From Nonomuraea jabiensis (GTDB lineage: Bacteria > Actinomycetota > Actinomycetes > Streptosporangiales > Streptosporangiaceae): 64,000 nucleotides of DNA. The position numbers and the translations under genes were made by a program. The number at the start of each line of letters is the position of its first letter. Position 1 is the stretch's first letter. Where the stretch lies: contig NZ_JACHMB010000001.1 in assembly GCF_014204795.1 (NCBI RefSeq), forward strand, positions 4,092,001 to 4,156,000. Reading direction: 5' to 3'. Below, in pieces: positions 17,066 through 26,412 of the stretch. The notes beneath the pieces were generated by a model. The model was not told the origin of the DNA. It saw only the letters and a program-made list of their open reading frames with translations, and did no database searches.

Positions 17066-17112
17066 CTGAGCGCCCTGGGCCGTGCCGCCGGGGACACGGC
17101 CCAGGGGCTCAG
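17066..17112. terminator. hairpin overlapping the stop of the coiled-coil gene
   Basis: Arms 17066-17084 and 17095-17112 pair throughout except for one bulged base at 17072, with a 10-nt loop. The right arm contains the stop codon of the coiled-coil gene (17109-17111, minus strand). It shares the core CTGGGCCGTG with the hairpin 100 bp to the left, so the two convergent genes have related terminators. Confidence 0.7.
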
Positions 17113-19295
17113 TCCTTGGTCCTGACGGGGCGTAGGAGGGCCTCGGCCAGGGCCAGCATGGTCTCCTCCAGGGCGCCCAGGCGCTTGGTGAGGTCGTCGG
17201 TCGCGGGCTGGACGATGCCGGTGACCGTCTCCGTGAGCTGGTCGCGGTCGGGACGCGCCGTGACGAGCTCGGTGAGCGCGTTCGCGGCGGCGGTCAGGCG
17301 CTCGGCCTGGTCTCCGGCGTGCGCCTGGAGCAGCTCGCTCTGGCCCGCCAGGGCCTCGGGGAGGCGGCCCACGCGCTCGCTGACGGTCTCGATGCGGTCG
17401 TCGACGGACTCCAGGTGCGCGCTGGCCTGCTCGGCGCGGGTGGCCAGGCCGTTGAGATGGGTGTCGAGGCCGTTGAAGCGGGTGTCGATGCCGTCGAAGC
17501 GGCTGCTCAGGAGCTCCTCGGCCTCGACCAGGCGCTCGTCGACGGAGTCGATCTGGGTGTCGAGCTTGTTGAAGCGGCCCTCGTTGCGCGTGGACAGCTC
17601 GCCGAGGCGCTGGTCAGAGGCGGCCATGCGCTCGTCGAGGGCGCCGAAGCGGGCGTCGATGCGTACGTCGAGCGCGTCGAACCTGTCGTCGTGGCGACCG
17701 AGGTGGCCGTCCACGGTGCCCAGGCGCTTGTCCACGCCGCCGAGCTGGTTGTCCACGGACAGGAGCCGCTTGTCGACGCCGGCCATCCTGCCGTCGAGGC
17801 CGTCGAGCCTGGTGTCGATGTCGGCCAGGCACTCGTCGGCGGACTCCAGGCGGCTGTCGAACCCGGTGAGCCTCGAGTCGAGCCCCGTGAGCCGGCCCTC
17901 GACCCGGTCGAGCCGGGCGTCCACGCCGCTGAGGCGGGCGCTCAGGCGCTGCTCGCTCTCGCCGAGCTGGACGGCGAGGTGCTGGTCGGCCTCGTCGAGC
18001 CGGGTGGCGAGCCGCAGCTCGACGTCGGACAGGCGGCTGCCGAGCTGCTCGTCGGACTCCTTGAGGCGGCTGGCCAGCCGCTCGTCCGCCTCGACGAGGC
18101 TGGTGGCCAGGCGCTGGTCGGTCTCGTCCATCCGGGCGGTCAGCCGCAGGCCGGTCTGGTCGAGGCGGTCGGACAGTCGCTGGTCGGTCTGGTCGAGCCG
18201 GTCGGTCAGCCGCTGGTCCGTCTCGTCGAGCCGGTCGGAGAGCCGCTCTTCGGCCTCGCCCAGGCGGTCGGAGAGCCGCTCTTCGGTCTCGCCGAGGCGG
18301 TTGGACAGTCGCTGGTCGGTCTCGCCGAGGCGGGCCGTCAGTCGCTGGTCGGTCTCGTCGAGCCGGGCCGTCAGCCGTTGGTCGGTCTCGTCCATCCGGG
18401 CGGTCAGCCGTTGGTCGGTCTCGTCCATCCGGGCCGTCAGTCGCTGGTCGGCCTGGTCGAACCGGGCCGTCAGGTGCTGGTCGGCCTCGTCGAGCCGATC
18501 GGAGAGCCGCCGGTCGGTGGCGTCGAGGCGGTCGGAGAGCCGCTGGTCGGTGTCGTCGAGGCGGGCCGTGAGGCGCTGGTCGGCCTCGTCGAGCCGCGTG
18601 GTCAGCCGCTGGTCCGTCTCGTCCATCCGGACGGCGAGCTGCTTGTCCTGCGCGCTCAGCCGGGCGGTGAGGTGCTCCGACAGGTCGCCGACCGCGACCT
18701 CGACCCGGTCGGTGCGGGTGCTCAGGTCGGCCATCGACTTGTCGAGCCTGGTGAAGCGGCTCGCGGCGGCCTCCATGCTGCTGTTGAGCGTGGCCAGCGT
18801 GGCGGCGAAGTCGGACATTCCCTTCGTGAGGCCGTCCGTGGTTTCGAGCACCGTCTGCAGGCGGGTGAGCGCTTCGCCCACACCCTCGCCCATGGTGCCC
18901 AGGTCGGCCCGCAGGCCGGGCAGGTCGGCCACCGGGGCGACGCGGGCGTCCACGTCTCCGATCCGCTCCCCGACGGCGTCCACGTGGTCGCGTACCGCCT
19001 CGACGTGCTGAGCCAGCCCCTCCGCCCACATCGGCGGCTTGGCGGTGATGTCGTCCAGCCGCCCGCTCACCGCCTGCAGGGTGCCGCTGAGGCCCCCGAG
19101 CTCGCGCTCGCGCACCTCGCGCAGCAGCCACTCCATGCCTTCGAGCCGCTGGCGGATCTCGTCCAGCACGGCCCCCTGCGTGCGCTGCTCGTACACATGA
19201 TCCTGCGAGGCGCGCGCCAGCAGGTCCCGCATCCTCTCGGAGATGCCGGACTGGCCTCCTGCCTGGAGAAGGGTGGTGTGGTTGGAATGGTCCAC
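17109..19295 (-). CDS. giant hendecad/heptad repeat coiled-coil protein (728 aa)
   Basis: From GTG 19295, preceded by AAAGGAG with a 6-base spacer, the product has no signal peptide or membrane segment, so it is probably cytoplasmic. Residues 1-209 are helical and charged. Residues 210-462 are 23 consecutive 11-residue repeats with the consensus RLTARLDETDQ. From about 463 to 649 the period switches to 7 (DSRLTGF-type units such as GVDKRL and SVDERL), with a few 11-residue units mixed in. The C-terminal tail of about 80 residues ends in a short helix (LTKRLGALEETMLALAEALLRP). Hendecads give a nearly straight or slightly right-handed coil and heptads a left-handed one, so it should form a long rigid rod. 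An in-frame upstream extension to 19412 lacks a ribosome site. Function unknown. Cytoskeletal or filament-like roles are known for similar actinobacterial proteins (Scy, FilP), but no orthology is claimed. Confidence 0.85.
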   Translation of the reverse strand: MDHSNHTTLLQAGGQSGISERMRDLLARASQDHVYEQRTQGAVLDEIRQRLEGMEWLLREVRERELGGLSGTLQAVSGRLDDITAKPPMWAEGLAQHVEAVRDHVDAVGERIGDVDARVAPVADLPGLRADLGTMGEGVGEALTRLQTVLETTDGLTKGMSDFAATLATLNSSMEAAASRFTRLDKSMADLSTRTDRVEVAVGDLSEHLTARLSAQDKQLAVRMDETDQRLTTRLDEADQRLTARLDDTDQRLSDRLDATDRRLSDRLDEADQHLTARFDQADQRLTARMDETDQRLTARMDETDQRLTARLDETDQRLTARLGETDQRLSNRLGETEERLSDRLGEAEERLSDRLDETDQRLTDRLDQTDQRLSDRLDQTGLRLTARMDETDQRLATSLVEADERLASRLKESDEQLGSRLSDVELRLATRLDEADQHLAVQLGESEQRLSARLSGVDARLDRVEGRLTGLDSRLTGFDSRLESADECLADIDTRLDGLDGRMAGVDKRLLSVDNQLGGVDKRLGTVDGHLGRHDDRFDALDVRIDARFGALDERMAASDQRLGELSTRNEGRFNKLDTQIDSVDERLVEAEELLSSRFDGIDTRFNGLDTHLNGLATRAEQASAHLESVDDRIETVSERVGRLPEALAGQSELLQAHAGDQAERLTAAANALTELVTARPDRDQLTETVTGIVQPATDDLTKRLGALEETMLALAEALLRPVRTKD
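17910..18668 (-). repeat. 23 tandem 33-bp coding repeats (11-aa hendecads)
   Basis: Exactly 759 bp, equal to 23 units of 33 bp, encoding the hendecad block of the coiled-coil protein. Central units (about 18300-18480) are nearly identical at the DNA level, and units toward both ends are more diverged. This is the pattern expected from expansion by unequal recombination or slippage in the middle of the array. Confidence 0.9.
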
Positions 19296-19480
19296 CGAAA
19301 GCTCCTTTGGCTCGCCGACGGTCTGCCGCGCAGCGGTGGGATATAGGTCGATTTTCAGATGAACGAGAGGAAACGCGGAAAACGCATTAGGGGAGAACTC
19401 CCGTCCGCCCACCTTAGCCCCTCGAGCAAGGTCCGTCAGGGGCGAAGTGAAAGATCGAGGTTAACGGCAGAATGACCGGT

Positions 19481-21016
19481 TCAAGCAGGTGGAGAGGTGT
19501 CGCAGATGATGACCGATGGCTTATCGAGGATCCGGGTAAGGATGATAGTTGCCGATTTTTCGCCATTTAGGCGGAGATCTGCGCGGAGGCGTTCGATGTC
19601 CACGGCGGAGCCGCGCTTCTTGATGGTGACATTTCCGACTTGTCGCTCTCGAAGGGCGGCGCGCAGCTTTTTCCCTGAAAAGGGGAGAATGTCCTCAATT
19701 TCATATCTGGCCGCCCATGGGGTGTCGATCGGGTCGTCACCGGTGATGTAGGCGATCATCGGGTCGAGCAGGCGTCCGTTCACGATTTCCGACACCTCGC
19801 CCACGAGGTGCGCCCGGATGGCCGCGCCGTCCGGCTCGTAGACGTACCTGCCGGCCGGGCCGACCGGGGCCTCGGCGCCCGTGGCGGTCAGCGTGTGGCC
19901 GCCGGGCAGCAGGGTGGCGCGGCGCCCGGCCCCCTCCTGGCCGGTCCAGAGGGCGGCCTCCTTGACCTCGCCCTTGTACGAGACCCACTCGGCCTCGGCG
20001 CCCGCGGGGATGAACTCGTACGGGATGCCCGGGGCGACCTTGACGCACGCCCGGGAGGCTCTGGAGATCAGGTCCAGCACCACCGGCCAGGGCGGGGAGT
20101 AGGCCATGGGGTCGAACGTCCTGCCCCGGCCCGTCCGCCTGGCCGGGTCGGCGAAGAGCACGTCGTACTCCTCCGGCCGGACCTCGGCCGCGTCCCCCAC
20201 CGACACCGTCACCCTGTCGCCCAGCCCGAGCGCCTCGGCGTTGGCCCTGGCCACGGCGACGGTCAGCGGGTCGGTGTCCACGGCGGCCACGGTGCAGCCG
20301 GCGCGGGCCAGCGCGAGGAAGTCGCCACCGATGCCGCAGCACGCGTCCACGACCCTCAGCCGATGCGGCGGAATGTCCGCGATGCCGAGCCCGGGCGGAG
20401 GAGGCGCATCCGGTCCGTGCGGAGGCGTGCCCGGTCCGTGCGGGGGCGTGCCTGGCCCGTGCGAGGGTGCGGCCGGTCCGTGCGGAGGCGTGCCCGGTCC
20501 GTGCGGAGGTGTGCCCGGTCCGTGCGGGGGCGCGCCGGGTCCACGTGAGGGAGTGTGTGGTCCGAGGGAGGGTGCGGCCGGTCCGTGCGGAGGTGTGTCC
20601 AGCCCGTGCGGAGGTGTGTCCGGTCCGTGTGGAGGCACATCCGGCCGGTGTGGGGACGTGCCCGGACCGTGTGGGAATGCGGCCAGACCGTGTGGGAGTG
20701 CGGCCGGCTCGTGTGGGGGTGGGGCCGGGTGTGCCTGGGTCAGGCGGTGGGCGCGGTGTTCGGCGACCTCCGTCCGGGTGGACTGCTCCAGGCCGTGCGG
20801 CGTGAAGTACATCCGCCGCGCGTCCTCGCCGAACTTGGCCCTGGCGCGCTCCCGCAGCCCCGCCTGGGTGAGCGCCGCGGAGGTGAGCGCGGCGTCGTAC
20901 GTCCTGCGCAGCCTCGTGGCGGCCGCCACCGGATCCGTGCCCACCAGCTCCACGGCCTCGGCGAGCGCGCGTTGCCCGCGCGGTGTCAGCAGCTCGTCGA
21001 AGGCGTCAAGGTCCAC
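19481..21016 (-). CDS. class I SAM-dependent methyltransferase with THUMP-like domain
   Basis: An N-terminal helical region (about residues 1-95) is followed by a Pro/His/Gly repeat (96-210). The Rossmann methyltransferase core comes next, with VVDACCGIGGDFLALA, AVDTDPLTVAVARAN and LFADPARRTGRGR. A C-terminal THUMP-like domain ends the protein (PFSGKKLRAALRERQVG...VTIKKRGSAVD). Family members are thought to modify RNA. The start GTG 21016 (MDLDAFDELLTPRG) fits the normal N-terminus. A longer in-frame version to 21160 would run into the groES promoter and CIRCE element, so it is rejected. The repeat insert is unusual for this family. Transcription is divergent from groES. Confidence 0.85.
   Translation of the reverse strand: MDLDAFDELLTPRGQRALAEAVELVGTDPVAAATRLRRTYDAALTSAALTQAGLRERARAKFGEDARRMYFTPHGLEQSTRTEVAEHRAHRLTQAHPAPPPHEPAALPHGLAAFPHGPGTSPHRPDVPPHGPDTPPHGLDTPPHGPAAPSLGPHTPSRGPGAPPHGPGTPPHGPGTPPHGPAAPSHGPGTPPHGPGTPPHGPDAPPPPGLGIADIPPHRLRVVDACCGIGGDFLALARAGCTVAAVDTDPLTVAVARANAEALGLGDRVTVSVGDAAEVRPEEYDVLFADPARRTGRGRTFDPMAYSPPWPVVLDLISRASRACVKVAPGIPYEFIPAGAEAEWVSYKGEVKEAALWTGQEGAGRRATLLPGGHTLTATGAEAPVGPAGRYVYEPDGAAIRAHLVGEVSEIVNGRLLDPMIAYITGDDPIDTPWAARYEIEDILPFSGKKLRAALRERQVGNVTIKKRGSAVDIERLRADLRLNGEKSATIILTRILDKPSVIICDTSPPA
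20387..20731 (-). repeat. 21-bp tandem repeats encoding a Pro/His/Gly heptapeptide
   Basis: About 16 imperfect 21-bp units encode variants of PHGPGTP between the helical N-terminus and the Rossmann domain of the methyltransferase. Several adjacent copies (20400-20540) are nearly identical, which indicates recent expansion. The encoded linker of about 115 residues should be disordered and rich in potential metal-binding His. Confidence 0.85.
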
Positions 21017-21120
21017 ATCACCCGACGTTATCGCCACGTCGCACCCGGTCGGACCAAGGGCGTACCGTATCCAGAGGGGGACGGGTTCGGTCTGATCGCT
21101 CTCAGCAGACGCGTTCGTGT

Positions 21121-21149
21121 TGACTGTCAAGCCCCTCTTGCATATGTTT
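21121..21149 (+). promoter_or_regulatory. groES-groEL1 promoter
   Basis: The -35 box TTGACT (21121-21126), a 17-bp spacer and the -10 box TATGTT (21144-21149) fit a principal-sigma promoter. The predicted start point near 21156 falls at the left edge of the CIRCE element, so HrcA binding would block initiation. Confidence 0.8.
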
Positions 21150-21154
21150 CCTGT

Positions 21155-21181
21155 TGGCACTCTCCCCTTGAGAGTGCCAAC
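21155..21181 (+). promoter_or_regulatory. CIRCE operator (HrcA-binding site)
   Basis: TTGGCACTC, nine spacer bases, then GAGTGCCAA: a perfect 9-9-9 inverted repeat differing from the consensus (TTAGCACTC) by one symmetric base. It lies 88 bp upstream of groES. HrcA repression relieved on heat shock is the known mechanism. The hrcA gene itself is not in the window. Confidence 0.93.
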
Positions 21182-21269
21182 GTGCGACGAGGCAGGTCTG
21201 ACACCCGCGACGGCAGGCCCCGCTGGTCGCCTCTTCTAGATCATTCAAATCTGAAGGGGAGGTCCGATC

Positions 21270-21581
21270 GTGACGACCGCCACCAAGGTTCCCGTTAAGC
21301 CGCTCGGCGACCGCATTGTGGTTCAGCCGCTTGAGGCAGAGCAGACCACCGCTTCCGGCCTGGTCATCCCTGACACCGCCAAGGAGAAGCCGCAGGAGGG
21401 CAAGGTCCTCGCGGTGGGCCCGGGCAACTGGGACGAGGACGGCGACAAGCGGATTCCGCTCGACGTCTCGGAGGGCGACATCGTCCTCTACAGCAAGTAC
21501 GGCGGCACTGAGGTCAAGTACGGCGGCGAGGAGTACCTCGTGCTCTCCGCCCGCGACGTTCTCGCGATCATCGAGAAGTAA
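21270..21581 (+). CDS. groES: co-chaperonin GroES
   Basis: A 103-residue lid of the chaperonin. It contains KPLGDRIVVQPLEAEQTTASGLVIPD, the mobile-loop region, and ends LSARDVLAIIEK. The start is GTG 21270 with GGGGAGG upstream. It is first in the CIRCE-controlled groES-groEL1 operon, 73 bp ahead of groEL1. Confidence 0.97.
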   Translation: MTTATKVPVKPLGDRIVVQPLEAEQTTASGLVIPDTAKEKPQEGKVLAVGPGNWDEDGDKRIPLDVSEGDIVLYSKYGGTEVKYGGEEYLVLSARDVLAIIEK

Positions 21582-21590
21582 GCCGGATGT

Positions 21591-21632
21591 GTCGAGCCCC
21601 GGGCGCTCTTGAGGGCGGCCGGGGCTTTCGAC
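21591..21632 (+). terminator. hairpin between groES and groEL1
   Basis: GTCGAGCCCCGG (21591-21602) pairs with CCGGGGC plus TCGAC (21619-21632) with a two-base bulge and a 16-nt loop. It is in the intercistronic gap, so it is more likely a processing or attenuation element setting the groES:groEL ratio than a full terminator. Confidence 0.5.
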
Positions 21633-21654
21633 GCTAGGAGAGGACTTTCAAGCA

Positions 21655-23274
<1,620 letters not shown>

Positions 23275-23292
23275 CCAGGCTCTTCTCTCGTC

Positions 23293-23323
23293 ACGGCCCG
23301 CACCCGAAAGGGTTGCGGGCCGT
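23293..23323 (+). terminator. groEL1 terminator
   Basis: A stem with 13-bp arms, ACGGCCCGCACCC against the matching right arm with one bulged T, closed by a GAAA tetraloop, 18 bases after the groEL1 stop. The right arm runs into the 33-bp tandem repeats. Confidence 0.8.
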
Positions 23324-23454
23324 TCGGCGTTCCGGGGACGGGTCAGCGCGGGCGGTTTGGGGTTCGGGGGACGGGTCGGCGTAGGCGGTTCGGGGTTCCA
23401 GGGGCGGGTCGGCGCGGGCCGTTCGGGGTTTCGGGGGGCGGGTCAGCGTAGGCC
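23322..23454. repeat. four tandem 33-bp repeats at the sialidase 3' end
   Basis: Units 23322-23354, 23355-23387, 23388-23420 and 23421-23454 (the last 34 bp) share a core of the form GTTCGGGGTT...GGGTC(A/G)GCG. The last unit encodes the final residues and stop of the sialidase gene. The first overlaps the groEL1 terminator arm. The array is non-coding apart from that last unit. Confidence 0.85.
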
Positions 23455-24651
23455 GATTGCGCTCTCCCAGAACCAGTTCCAGCGGATCTCGTCCCGGAAG
23501 CGGTTCACCCCCGCCTCGTACAGAACGCCGATCGCGCCGTTGCCGAGGAGTGTCATGTCGGAATAGCCGGCGTGGTCGCCGTCGATCCTCACCCCCGCGT
23601 TGTTGGTGGAGTTGTCGTAGTTCCGCCAGGTCGCGCCCTCGTCGAAGGAGGAGCGCACGTTCATCCCCACCGGGTTGTTGTCGGTCTTCGGCGTGGCGGG
23701 CGCCGAGAGCAGGATCCGGGTGTAGGGGGCCTTGTCCCGCTGGCGCAGCAGGGCCGGATGGGTGGGCGGAGCGGTGATCGCGCCGTCGGCCAGGAAGTCG
23801 CCGTCGAACGACTGGCCCCCGTCCGTGCTCACGCCCCGGGCCAGGCCGTGGACGGAGGTCTGGTCGTCGGGTACGGCGCCGTTGCGGGCGATCACGAGGA
23901 TGCTGCCGTCGGTCCGCTCGACCAGGGTCTGCTCGCCCAGCTTCAGTACCGACTTGTCGTAGGTGGCGGTCGCGCCGATCTGCCAGGTCGCGCCGTGGTC
24001 GTCGCTGTAGATCAGCCGTACGCTCTGCGTGTCGCCCACGCTGAAGTAGACGGGCACCACGAGGCGGCCGCTGTGGGCCGGCTGGGTCAGCTGGATGCCG
24101 TGCCCGGGCCCCGTGGCGAACCAGTCCCCGGCGCCCGCGGGCGCCTTGATGACGCCCGACAGGTCCTTCGGGCTCGACCAGGTGACGCCGTCGTCCGTGC
24201 TGACCTGGACCTTCGGCGTACGAGGCGTGGTCTGGGACGCGGTCGGCTCGGAGGTCGTGAACAGGAACACCGGCCCGCTGGAGTCGGCGACCATGGTCGC
24301 GTTCCCCTGCAGGGCCGCTCCGGCCGTGCTGGGCAGGACGACCCTGCTCGCCTCCCAGGTGACGCCGTTGTCGGTCGAGCGCCGCATGACGACGTCGAAC
24401 GCGCCGTGGTCGGCGCAGTTGTTCCTGTTGCGCCGCTCGGCGAAGGCGAGCAGCACGTCGTTCCTGGTCTTCACGACCGCCGGCAGCCGGTAGCAGGTGG
24501 CGGCCTGCGATCCACTGGCGGGGATCGACCTCCACAGGGTCTGCGTGTGGAAGACGTACGTGGGCGGCTGCGCGGCCGCCGCGGGTGATGCGGTGAGGGC
24601 CACGGCCATGAGCGCTGCGGCTGCCGCGGTGAACGTCCGTAATGTACGCAT
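23443..24651 (-). CDS. secreted GH33-type exo-alpha-sialidase
   Basis: A 402-residue protein with a cleavable Sec signal (MRTLRTFTAAAAALMAVALTASPAAAA). Sialidase features are the RLP arginine motif (YRLPAV, residues 54-59) and at least four Asp-boxes of the SxDxGxTW type (STDNGVTW, STDDGVTW, SDDHGATW, SFDEGATW) on the blades of a six-bladed propeller. A likely nucleophile region is GYSDMTLL. It would release terminal sialic acid from glycans outside the cell. ATG 24651 has TGGAGG five bases upstream and is preferred to ATG 24663. It lies between groEL1 and the sigma factor gene, outside the conserved order. Confidence 0.88.
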   Translation of the reverse strand: MRTLRTFTAAAAALMAVALTASPAAAAQPPTYVFHTQTLWRSIPASGSQAATCYRLPAVVKTRNDVLLAFAERRNRNNCADHGAFDVVMRRSTDNGVTWEASRVVLPSTAGAALQGNATMVADSSGPVFLFTTSEPTASQTTPRTPKVQVSTDDGVTWSSPKDLSGVIKAPAGAGDWFATGPGHGIQLTQPAHSGRLVVPVYFSVGDTQSVRLIYSDDHGATWQIGATATYDKSVLKLGEQTLVERTDGSILVIARNGAVPDDQTSVHGLARGVSTDGGQSFDGDFLADGAITAPPTHPALLRQRDKAPYTRILLSAPATPKTDNNPVGMNVRSSFDEGATWRNYDNSTNNAGVRIDGDHAGYSDMTLLGNGAIGVLYEAGVNRFRDEIRWNWFWESAIGLR

Positions 24652-24804
24652 CAATGCCTCCATTTACGCGTTCGCGGCCATGATCGTCTCATCGGTCGTT
24701 CCCCCGATCCACCGCCTTCTGAAGGCCGGCGTTGCCGTCGCGGCGTGGAGGCGAGCTAATCTGTCAAAGGGCCAGAATATCCTGCCGTTTTGCCAGTAAA
24801 CTAC

Positions 24805-24830
24805 CATGCGTGATCAACCAATCACGCATG
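24805..24830 (+). promoter_or_regulatory. perfect palindromic operator before the MNT/HEPN pair
   Basis: CATGCGTGAT, six bases, then ATCACGCATG: 10-bp perfect arms, 21 bases upstream of ATG 24852. The downstream protein has an N-terminal winged helix, so this is the natural candidate for its own binding site (autoregulation, as in many toxin-antitoxin operons). Confidence 0.7.
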
Positions 24831-24851
24831 CCGCTGCCGAAGGATCCAGGC

Positions 24852-25442
24852 ATGCAGAAACCACCTCCTGCCGTCTTCCCGATCTTCCGCTCCCGGATCA
24901 CCTGTGCGGTGCTGACCTGCGCCTACATAGGTGACCAGGAGCACTCGGTCGGAGATCTGGCGGTGATCGCCGGGACGGACAGCGGCACGATGGCCCGCGA
25001 GGTCGCCAAGCTCGAACAGGCGGGAGTTCTCAGCGCTCGGCACGTAGGACGTACCAAGCTGGTGACCGCCAACCGGAGCGCTCCCTTCTACGGCCCGCTC
25101 CGCGATCTCGTCACGATCACCCTCGGCCCGGCCCAGGTGCTCGCCGAGGAGCTGGCGGGCGTCGATGGCATGGACACAGCCCTGGTCTTCGGCTCGTGGG
25201 CGGCCCGGATGCGTGGAGAGCCCGGCCCTTCTCCGGTCGACATCGACCTTCTGGTGATCGGGCGTCCCGATCGTGATGATCTACACGATGCCACGGAACA
25301 TGCGAGATCCAGGCTGGGACGTCAGGTCAACACGGTGGTCATCAGCCGGGCGCGCTGGGAGGCCGGCGAGGACGGGTTTATCCGCGAGCTCCGTAGCCGT
25401 CCGCAGGTGATGGTGCCGATCTCGGGCGGAGATACGGAATGA
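24852..25442 (+). CDS. winged-helix/minimal nucleotidyltransferase fusion (antitoxin-like)
   Basis: A 196-residue protein. Residues about 10-80 look like an ArsR-type winged helix (VGDLAVIAGTDSGTMAREVAKLEQAGVL plus the wing VGRTKLVTAN). Residues 108-190 carry the MNT nucleotidyltransferase motif: GS at 114-115 in VFGSWAARM, then the metal-binding DID at 130-132. In MNT/HEPN systems the MNT protein can neutralise its partner by AMPylation. Here the added DNA-binding domain suggests transcriptional control too. ATG 24852 has GAAGGA seven bases upstream. ATG 24828 is an alternative. The stop overlaps the HEPN start (ATGA). Confidence 0.8.
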   Translation: MQKPPPAVFPIFRSRITCAVLTCAYIGDQEHSVGDLAVIAGTDSGTMAREVAKLEQAGVLSARHVGRTKLVTANRSAPFYGPLRDLVTITLGPAQVLAEELAGVDGMDTALVFGSWAARMRGEPGPSPVDIDLLVIGRPDRDDLHDATEHARSRLGRQVNTVVISRARWEAGEDGFIRELRSRPQVMVPISGGDTE

Positions 25443-25909
25443 CGAGCTGGGCACGCGGGAGGGAAGAGATCATCGGCATGCTGCAGCGCCGTGAGCTCAC
25501 GCAAGTCGTGGCGGACGCCGAACTCGCCGAACGCATGCTCTCAACCGCCCGCCGGCATCTGACCAGCGCGGAGGCCCTTGCCGCCGCGGATCCGTATCTT
25601 GCGTACGCGGCGTTGCATGATGCTGTCCGCAAGTCCCTGGCGGCGCTCTTGCAGATCCAAGGTCTCCGGGCGACGACGACCGGCGGCCACCTGGCGGTCC
25701 AGCATGCGGCGCGGGCGCAGTTCGGGGCGTCCATGGGGGCGATCCTTCGGCCGGTCGATCGCATCCGCACCACGCGGCACGAAAGCGAGTACCCGACCAG
25801 CAGCACCTGGATCGATGAGGACAGCGTCCGGGACGACCTGCCGGCGGCGACGGCGGTCGTGGACGCGGCGGAACGGGCGCTGCATCACCTCTCGCCGTTC
25901 GTCCTTTGA
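25439..25909 (+). CDS. HEPN-domain protein (putative RNase toxin)
   Basis: A 156-residue all-helical protein. Around residues 104-120 the sequence RIRTTRHESEYP matches the R...R(N/H)..EYP motif of SAV_6107-like HEPN proteins and gives an R-x5-H catalytic-type arrangement (R108, H114), with Y118 downstream. HEPN domains are RNases in toxin-antitoxin and other conflict systems. The start overlaps the stop of the MNT gene, so the pair is translationally coupled and probably forms a complex. RNase activity is inferred. Confidence 0.72.
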   Translation: MTSWARGREEIIGMLQRRELTQVVADAELAERMLSTARRHLTSAEALAAADPYLAYAALHDAVRKSLAALLQIQGLRATTTGGHLAVQHAARAQFGASMGAILRPVDRIRTTRHESEYPTSSTWIDEDSVRDDLPAATAVVDAAERALHHLSPFVL

Positions 25910-26412
25910 CGGGCATCCGGAAGTGGACGATGGCTTGCTCGCCCCCCGTGATCGCCTGCCCCCTGCGCCCGGACGGGCGCCGCTCCCGCGCCCGATCTGC
26001 CATCACCGGCCATCTCCTGCCTGGTCCCAGAGGTGACCGTGGCGACCCGCGGCTGCCCTGCGTGCCGACTCCAGCCTCTTCTTGAGGTGGGTGCCTTCTG
26101 CCGAAACGGCTCTCGGTTGACGGGGGGTCACCTTGGCTGTGCGGTGATCCAGCGGGACTGGCAAGTCCTGAGGCGAGGGCCGGGTCGCCTTGGGCTTCCA
26201 GGGGGCCCTGGGCGGGCGGTTGGGGAGAAGTGGGGGAAAAGGTGGATTATTGGAGTAAACCGGAAGTGGGTGATAAGCGTCCGGGATCTGACAATTGTCG
26301 TGCATTCCAGGTTATGGGATGAAACATTATGTCACTAGTTAAGGCTTAGTGTGGTCATTTGATTACTGCCCGTTATCGTCGCTTCAATGTGACCAATCCG
26401 TAGCCGTTCGCC
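25910..26412. other. 503-bp intergenic region before the sigma factor gene
   Basis: No convincing gene. The left half is GC-rich. From about 26220 the base composition falls sharply (AT-rich 26225-26400), as expected for a promoter region. A possible promoter is CTGACA (26288-26293) with TTATGG 18 bases later. A frame at 26033-26338 is open but has no start context or recognisable product. In mycobacteria this interval carries a whiB gene. None is seen here. Confidence 0.5.

Noticed and set aside
17910..18668. Regularly spaced repeats considered as a CRISPR array
   Set aside because: Units are contiguous 33-bp coding repeats with no unique spacers, inside one long open frame.
21017..21160. 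Longer start for the methyltransferase gene
   Set aside because: It would overlap the groES promoter and CIRCE operator, and the encoded extension has no family similarity.
26033..26338. Open frame of 101 codons before the sigma factor gene
   Set aside because: No ribosome site, no recognisable product, atypical composition, and it runs through the AT-rich promoter-like zone.
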